NCBI GenBank assembly: GCA_012861695.1
Contig: JAAOOA010000457.1
Coordinates: 60,001 to 124,000, forward strand
Length of the DNA stretch: 64,000 bases
Source: Trematomus loennbergii
Lineage: Eukaryota; Chordata; Actinopteri; Perciformes; Nototheniidae
Reading direction: 5' to 3'
In this document: positions 57,780 through 64,000 of the stretch, piece by piece
Position numbering within the stretch: position 1 is the stretch's first letter
How the letters are laid out: the number at the start of each line of letters is the position of its first letter
Notes under the pieces: generated by a model
Told to the model about the DNA's origin: nothing
The model's input: only the letters and a program-made list of their open reading frames with translations
Databases searched by the model: none
Position numbers and translations under genes: made by a program

Positions 57780-58670
57780 AGCTAAAAAACTAAAAAGAAT
57801 GTATTATAATATATGACAACTACAGTGAATTATATTTCAAATATATGTATTTTATTATAGGTAATACATAGGTAAAAAAAACTAAGTAAAATGAAGTGGA
57901 AATGAACGATACTTGTCAATTAACAGAATGAACTGTCTGAAGGGGAGGTAAAATAGAAACATGAAGCCTTTAAGACAACTCATTTAAAAACAAATAAGTT
58001 AATTATAAGTTAACAACGAAGAACAAAACACAACGGTATTAAATGTACATCTTAAATGGATTGTGAACCTTACATGAAAACATGATACTGAATAAAACAG
58101 TTTCAAATAGTTTGTATGTGTTTCTGTGTGAGCAGAGATAGAGACACCCTTCTTCTTTGTAATTAACTTAAGGCTTTTACTCTGTTATCCAAACCCAATC
58201 AGGCTGAAGCTATCTCAAGCTGATCCTTCCTGACTTTGATTTACTTACAAAACACTTAAAGATAATTCATGCAAATTGGTGTATGCTTGTTAAACAAAGT
58301 GAATTCCCTGAAGTTGAGCACTGCTTTCTGGTAAAAATCAATATAAACCAATAGACTGCAGGATGACAGCGGGAAAAAACTATCAACACAGACGGCGTGT
58401 AAGGACAACTTGTTTATGTAAGATCATTTCAGGTGTTCAGCTATAAAGAGATGTACATTTAGACAGTACATACAAGACACAAGTCACTCATTACTTCATT
58501 TAGCAGGTGATACAGAATCAACTCTTTAAAGACATGCTTTATTTAGAAACTATATATGTGAATAGGATTACACTTTTTTTTGGTGATCCTCTTTCACCAA
58601 GGGGTCAACATTTCCAATTATGTTGCACCAGATTACAAAACAAGGGGAATCAGGACATATTTACCATCAC
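57780..58670. other. No feature seen
   Basis: AT-rich intergenic sequence with no recognised element. Confidence 0.45.
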
Positions 58671-58676
58671 CTAAGG

Positions 58677-59115
58677 CAGTGGTTCCCAAACCTTTTTCAA
58701 CTCAGGGCCCACTTAAGAATCTAAAAAATGTCACGGCCCACATTCAACCATAAACACTACGGATGCTAAATAAAGTTCTCAGAATACTTTTTATTTTAAT
58801 TAGAAAAGGAGCTGGCCATCAGTAACAAACAGACATTTTTATTACACGGTTTAGTTGAATACTCGATTCTGATTGGTCAATTCAGAACATGTGACAGGTT
58901 GTTAATCCAGTAGAACAGACCGCTGTCAAGGACTATAATGACCGTTGCTGAGGAGGATCAAGAAAGAGAAAGGAAAAGAGGTTAAAATACAAAAAAATCT
59001 TAATAATTAAATATTTCCACACAAATCATAATGTTTTGCAAATTATTTTGTCGGCCCACTTGCAATGCCTTCGCGGACCACTAGGTGGCCGCGGCCCAAA
59101 GGTTGGGAACCGCTG
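58677..59115. mobile_element. hAT element (439 bp) with 8-bp target duplication
   Basis: Ends CAGTGGTTCCCAAACC and AGGTTGGGAACCGCTG; flanks ACCTAAGG and CCCTAAGG match at 7 of 8. Interior GGGCCCACTTAAG and GCGGACCACTAGGTGGCCGC is typical of the vertebrate hAT class with CAGnGGTTCCCAA termini. Confidence 0.88.
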
Positions 59116-59850
59116 CCCTAAGGCAAGAAAAATGACTGAAATGGATGACTGAGGTAGATGTATCCACCAATCACAGGGCAGATGATCGATCATGTTGAAT
59201 TGCCCTGACGAAAGACACTGAACCCTAAATTGATCAGCACTGTGCATGATAGCTTACGGTCATTTGTGTGTGAGTGCTTGTGAAAAAGGGGAAAATGTAT
59301 ATAAATGCAGCCAGAAACAACGACATAACTGCACGTTATCATCCAAATACACAAAAGAAAAATCTGAAAATTGGGATCATACAGAGGATATAGCATGGTC
59401 TGTCATCCGGCAACGTGCTTCGGCCGACATTAACATTTATTTTCCCAAATATTGGTACGATATTAAGTCCAAGTATTATAATCAACGGGTGAGATGGAAG
59501 TAAAAAGTGAAGAGCTTCTTTGTCTGCCATCTTAAAATAGTCATTTGTTTGTTTTTCTTGCATCCATTTATCTTCCCGTGCACTTGAGTTGAACAGCCAA
59601 TCAGAGTTATTCGTTTTTGCCAGTAACGTCCGCTACGATTTAACATGTCAAATGTAGGACTCATTACAAAAAACCTAGCCGAAAGATGCTCCTTAACGCC
59701 TCCAACTCAACTGACAGCTGATAATCAGATAATTGGTGTGTCAAAGCTTTGAGAAAAAACCTTTTGTCTTTTCATTGTACACCCATCAGACATTAGTGTT
59801 TTCTTGTTATTATTAAACATTACTGTCCCAAAGTGCTGCACTATGACTGA

Positions 59851-60265
59851 TAGTGATGTTACGGTCCCGAACAATCCGATTCTTTTGAACGGCTCTTTGG
59901 TACAAGCAAAGGGAACCGAGTCCTACTTGGTGGGTGCCGTTCTTTTTATCGTTGGTTCACTGCCTGCTATAAATCCACTCGCCTTTACGGGAACTTGCTT
60001 TCCTGAATGCAAATGTTCCATAGATGATGGCATAACGCATGCTGCTTGAGTAGTAGTTTGGCTGGCTGAGAGTTATACATTTTTCTGTGAGTAAAAGTAG
60101 ATTTCTGGCAATACAGTCCATCATTATCCTGGTGATCATTTAGCAGATAAACCTATTAACACCGCCCTCTTAAAAAAAAACTGCTCTTTTGACAGGCTCT
60201 CGGAAAGGAATGGAGCCATACAGTAAGGTCTGGCTCCCTTCAAAGAGCCGTAATTCCCATCACTA
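59851..60265. mobile_element. hAT MITE (415 bp) with perfect 8-bp target duplication
   Basis: Ends TAGTGATGTTACGG and TAATTCCCATCACTA, flanked by ATGACTGA on both sides (59843-59850, 60266-60273). Interior has GAACGGCTCTTTGGT and its near complement TTCAAAGAGCCG. Confidence 0.92.
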
Positions 60266-60435
60266 ATGACTGATCAAACAAGAAACTAACACAGTATTTC
60301 TTGTTGAAACATGTCCGTCTGAAGCCCCCCTGAAAGCCCTTACAGAGGTTTTGCAGTTAACATATAGAGGCATGCTCACTTGTGTCATGGTAATTGAGCT
60401 AGAAAGGTTTTCCCTCCTCTCTCTCATCTTTCCAG

Positions 60436-60562
60436 GGACCTCTCATTACCGCTCATCTCCTCTCTGAAGGGCTGAGTAGACAATCTTTGTCCGGCGCAGG
60501 TCAGCCATCTGAGTCAGAACCAGATGAGGTGAAAGTGGAGACTTTGAGAGCTGCAGGCGGAG
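60436..60562 (+). CDS. Candidate internal exon on plus strand (weak)
   Basis: Bounded by a very strong acceptor (CCCTCCTCTCTCTCATCTTTCCAG region, ending 60435) and a donor-like GTAATTGA at 60563. One frame is open across all 127 nt (GPLITAHLLSEGLSRQSLSG...). No domain, no neighbour exon found, and it could be a decoy. Not part of sema7a, which is on the other strand. Confidence 0.15.
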
Positions 60563-60667
60563 GTAATTGAGACATTTTTCAACACCAGAGTAATGATATA
60601 GGCCTTAAGAACGAATAGACATCCGGAACCATTGAGCAGTAATCATCTATTCACACGAACCAGTGGA

Positions 60668-60870
60668 GGAAGATAAGATAAGATAAGATAAGTCTTTATT
60701 TATCCCAAGGAAATTGTTGTGCCAGAGTTAGAAAAATACAATAAACACAGCAGCATAATAGTAAAACTGTACACTAACAGTGCAGTAAAAATAGCTAATT
60801 AAATAAATACAGGAAACACACATAATTCATGTACATATTACCAGTATTTAGTAGTGCAAAGATACTTAAT
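60668..60870 (-). mobile_element. LINE 3' end (family B), reverse orientation
   Basis: Starts with AAGATAAGATAAGATAAG (the tail) then TCTTTATTTATCCCAAGGAA, i.e. a minus-strand 3' UTR ending in (TATCT)n. Same family as the plus-strand tail at 17270. Coding part absent. Confidence 0.7.
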
Positions 60871-61000
60871 TGCACGTTATCATAGCACATTATTAATAAT
60901 AATAATATTACACATGTTATATAGCAGGGACATTTTAGGGAGAAAAGTAGATTTCTTATAGAGGCTATATAAAGACAACTCTTAGATTATACTTATTAGA

Positions 61001-61287
61001 GTGATAAGGAGCCAGTTGAGGTGGTTCGGGCACCTAGTAAGGATGCCACCTGGGCGCCTCCCTAGAGAGGTGTTCCAGGCACGTCCAGCTGGGAAGAGAC
61101 CGAGGGGTAGACCTAGGACCAGGTGGAGGGATTATATCTCTTCGCTGGCCTGGGAGCGCCTTGGGACCCCCCAGTCAGAGCTGGTTGATGTGGCCAGGGA
61201 AAGGAACGTTTGGGGCTCTCTGCTGGAACTGCTACCCCCGCGACCCGACCACGGATAAGCGGGAGAAGATGGATGGATGGATGGAGT
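61001..61287 (+). mobile_element. 5'-truncated LINE, reverse transcriptase C-terminus, (TGGA)n tail
   Basis: Plus frame 61001-61258 contains LRWFGHLVRMPPGRLPREVF, GKRPRGRPRTRWRDYISSLA and WGSLLELLPPRPDHG, the terminal segment of a LINE reverse transcriptase common in fish. The GWFGH-type start and the (ATGG)n tail at 61268-61287 point to an RTE- or related clade, uncertain. Only about 85 codons remain. Confidence 0.8.
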
Positions 61288-61593
61288 GATAAAAACAAAG
61301 TCTATTTTAAAACACTAATCCAAGGAAATGTATTTCTGCATTTTAATTGTTATTCTATTTCTAGCTCACCTCAGCGTTGCCCCTCTTTCTGTTAGCTGCC
61401 TGTAATTTAGGTCATCTTATCATGTGTTCCCGTGTCACTGCTGATAACGCTGTCAGCCAAATGCCAACGTAAACGTAAAATGCTGTATAGAAAAGCATCA
61501 GTCCAGAGGAAAAGCTAACACCGCAGCAGATTTGAAGAGACCATTATGTTCCTGGTGGTGTGTGCATGGCAGTCATGGGGTGGCAGTGGTTTA

Positions 61594-61774
61594 TGAACAT
61601 CATTTTAATCTGCCTTTTTGGCAATGGGAGCAAATAGTTGTATTAAAATAGATAATATGACCGTCCAAGCTGCAGGATAGCACCTGCCAGACAGACCTAT
61701 ATAACAGATTGAGGCATGCGGAGGTAATCCTAAAGGGTTTAAGTCTCTGCTCAAACACGTGATTATCAGTTTTC
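61594..61774 (+). repeat. 181-bp direct repeat, copy 1 (partner 62317-62497)
   Basis: TGAACATCATTTTAATCTGC to CACGTGATTATCAGTTTTC. Differs from copy 2 at only three or so positions. Confidence 0.95.
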
Positions 61775-61778
61775 AATT

Positions 61779-62315
61779 TGTGGGGGAAACTTCTGTGCAG
61801 CAATGCAGTGGGAGTCACCGACTCAGGAAGGAGACACGGGGAGAGCTGGAGCTTTGATGTCAAACACTGATGGTTTATTTAGGAGCTTCGGCCGGGGAAT
61901 TCACAAAACAAATCTGGAGTCAGAGGTTCTGACTTCACGGTAGAGTTGCAACGTCAATTCTGAAGAGCCTCTCTCTCGATAGACCTTTTAACTGGTCAGA
62001 GAGAGTAATCAACATTTTGGGGAGATAGACTAAACAGCTGGGAACAACTGGGAACAACTGGGAACACTGAATCACTTGCGTCCGACGCCTATGGCCTCGA
62101 AGATTTCACACCTTGGAGTCCACAAACCCCAAGAAGGAAGTGTTCCAGCGTACCCACAACAATAAACCATTTGTGACCGAGAGTTGCCCGGTCATAAACT
62201 GGTAACAACAACATGGCTGAAGCAGCCCCTTCCTAAAGGGAGATAACAGACGTCAGGGTTGGTCATAAACGTCAAAGGGCAAAAGGTGGATATCTAGGAG
62301 AATTATTCCCTAACA
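61779..62315 (-). mobile_element. Probable solo LTR, reverse orientation (537 bp)
   Basis: Read on the minus strand it begins TGTTAGGGAATAATTC and ends CCCCCACA, the TG...CA frame of an LTR, and carries CCTAAATAAACCATCAG (polyA signal) about 95 bp before the end. No internal retroviral or retrotransposon coding region is present. It fills the gap between the two 181-bp direct repeats. A 4-6 bp target duplication was not found, so the exact borders and the family are open. Confidence 0.55.
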
Positions 62316-62316
62316 A

Positions 62317-62497
62317 TGAACATAATTTTAATCTGCCTTTTTGGCAATGGGAGCAAATGGTTGTATTAAAATAGATAATATGACCGTCCAAGCTGCAGGA
62401 TAGCACCTGCCAGGCAGACCTATATAACAGATTGAGGCATGCGGAGGTAATCCTAAAGGGTTTAAGTCTCTGCTCAAACACGTGATTATCAGTTTTC
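62317..62497 (+). repeat. 181-bp direct repeat, copy 2
   Basis: Starts two bases after the LTR-like sequence and ends where copy 1 ends, then passes into a T-rich tract. See the partner at 61594. Confidence 0.95.
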
Positions 62498-62695
62498 TTT
62501 CTTTCTTTTTTTAAATGATTTGTTCTGGGAAATTGCATTGGACAGACACAGTGTCCTACTGTCCAATGGATCCACTCTGAGCCCTGCTGGTCTGTACTGA
62601 AAGGCTACATCATTGGTTAATATGTGGCCTTTCCGTTTCTGTTTTTACCAGGGAGGCAGCAGAGTAGACAGAACTGATAGTACATTTATAAAGAG

Positions 62696-62739
62696 ATTCA
62701 TTTTTATTTTAGCAGGGGTACACGTGGCTCTGATAGAAA
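62696..62739 (+). repeat. 44-bp perfect direct repeat, left copy
   Basis: ATTCATTTTTATTTTAGCAG through CTCTGATAGAAA, identical to 63494-63537. It borders the retroelement between them. Confidence 0.95.
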
Positions 62740-63493
62740 CTTCTTACTTGCTACCCCTTTCCCTATCCTAAGGGAGTGCATGTACGTAGACACGTTAGTT
62801 TAGCTGCTATAGGCTTGGACTGTCGGGGGACACCTTACTTCTTCCTTCTCTCTGTCTGTACCTGTGTACTCTCATGTTCCCAATAACCCAGCTTCCCCCA
62901 CATTTATATTATGTGTCTATATCTACGCCGGGATCCTGAGTCGAGGCTGATCCTGTTGCTGCGGTCCTGTGTCCTGGATCCTCTATCCTGAGTTCTGGAT
63001 TTGAGTCCTGGATTTCGAGTCGTGGCTGATCCTGAGTCCTGAGTCCTGATCTGAGTCCTGGACTTCGAGTAGTGGCTGAACCTATCACTGTGGTCCTGCC
63101 TGACTCTCATCATACTACTTCCCTGATGGCTCCCACAGGATTGTTGACACCTCATGGATTCATCTTCTTATTATAGACACATGCATTCCAAACATTTGGA
63201 CTACCTATGTGTAAATGTATTATCTCTTCGATTTACACACGGCATCTATTGCACGTCTGTCCGTCCTGGGAGAGGGATCCCTCCTCTGTTGCTCTCCCTG
63301 AGGTTTCTCCCATGTTCCCCTTTAAACTGTGGGTTTTTTCTCTGGAAGTGTTTCCTTGTACGATGTGAGGGTCTAAGGACAGAGGGTGTGTCATATTGTC
63401 ATACTGATATTCTGTACAAACTGTGAAGCCCACTGAGACAAATGTAACATTTGTGATATTGGGCTATATAAATAAACATTGATTGATTGATTC
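62740..63493 (+). mobile_element. Retroelement 3' fragment with (TTGA)n tail, between 44-bp direct repeats
   Basis: Ends GGGCTATATAAATAAACATT then (GATT)n, a LINE-type 3' end. Before it are GGGAGAGGGATCCCTCCTCT and CCTTGTACGATGTGAGGGTC, sequence often seen at the end of fish LINE copies. At 62930-63105 it contains a loose CCTGAGTCCTGGATT repeat. No reverse-transcriptase motif is left. Confidence 0.7.
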
Positions 63494-63537
63494 ATTCATT
63501 TTTATTTTAGCAGGGGTACACGTGGCTCTGATAGAAA
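63494..63537 (+). repeat. 44-bp perfect direct repeat, right copy
   Basis: Identical to 62696-62739; follows the (GATT)n tail of the inserted element, as a target-site duplication would. Confidence 0.95.
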
Positions 63538-64000
63538 ACACACAGCCACAACAGTGTTCCTCTACACACATAATCCTACGTCTTAACTCGGGAAAAAAAG
63601 AAAACAATCATACAGTTGTGTGCCAGCAAGAGGCCATAACGTCAATTTGAAACACAGCGCCCTCACAATCGACTCACATAACAAAGATTAAATGCTTTGG
63701 TTATGCAATAAAATGTCTCTCTTGCCAATTTCCCAACAATTGAGTCATAGTTGAAATGATCCACACGGAGATTGGTTTTGAGATGATTGGATCAGGGTTT
63801 TTTTTTACCCCATTTGATAACATTTCAAAAATATTTTTTGCAATGAACACACAAGGCAGGTTTAAATATAGGTTTTTAATCAAGTAAAATGAAAAAAAGA
63901 ATCAGTCTTTTATGAACAAGATATTAAATAAACAAATCTGTCCATGCTGAATGTCTGCATCATTAACTTCTTGCATACTAAAGCATTGATTTGTGTGTAG
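63538..64000. other. No feature seen
   Basis: AT-rich sequence to the window edge. Confidence 0.45.

Noticed and set aside
59804..60049. 81-codon open frame
   Set aside because: Lies mostly within a hAT MITE with perfect target duplication; not a gene.

Overview
The window is a piece of a ray-finned fish (teleost, probably percomorph) nuclear genome. It is intron-rich and AT-rich, full of hAT-type, TTAA-target and Harbinger-like DNA transposon fragments, CR1/L2-type and other LINE 3' ends, (GT)n microsatellites and minisatellites. There are no operons or ribosome-binding sites, and I see no convincing RNA gene or CRISPR array.

One protein-coding gene is well supported: semaphorin 7A (sema7a) on the minus strand, from its ATG at 54005-54007 to its stop at 10879-10881. 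I could place all 14 coding exons (the count I remember for mammalian SEMA7A) with consensus splice sites. They total 1,920 nt, which is 639 codons plus stop. The protein is a signal peptide, a sema domain (exons 2-11), a PSI domain (exons 12-13), and an Ig-like domain with a GPI-anchor signal (exon 14). From exon 1 to the middle of exon 11 every splice phase closes. After that the homologous frames of exon 11 (second half), exon 12, exon 13 and exon 14 disagree with the literal spliced frame by one base at each of three places. The three offsets sum to three, so the literal frame stays open to the stop but scrambles the PSI region.

Layout. 1-10,878: downstream flank with a LINE 3' end and a 344-bp TTGCC-type array, a three-level nest of transposons (1,628-3,616), a (GT)n tract, a possible polyA signal and a possible conserved element. 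10,879-54,007: sema7a. Its introns carry five near-complete copies of one TTAA-flanked MITE, one related MITE inflated by a 24-copy 37-bp minisatellite, a 22-copy 40-bp and a 9.5-copy 57-bp minisatellite, three diverged tandem triplications, an unusual inverted-repeat element made of alternating GATATC and ACTAGT palindromes, and several hAT elements with 8-bp target duplications. 54,008-64,000: upstream flank with a 5'-truncated CR1/L2-like LINE, two more hAT elements, two LINE 3' ends, a probable solo LTR between 181-bp direct repeats, and a retroelement 3' end bounded by perfect 44-bp direct repeats.

I found no multi-gene biological system. The points most worth checking are the frame conflict around the sema7a PSI exons, the absence of the integrin-binding RGD at the mammalian position, a possible antisense terminal exon in sema7a intron 1, and the repeat structures that show how minisatellites grow out of transposon ends.
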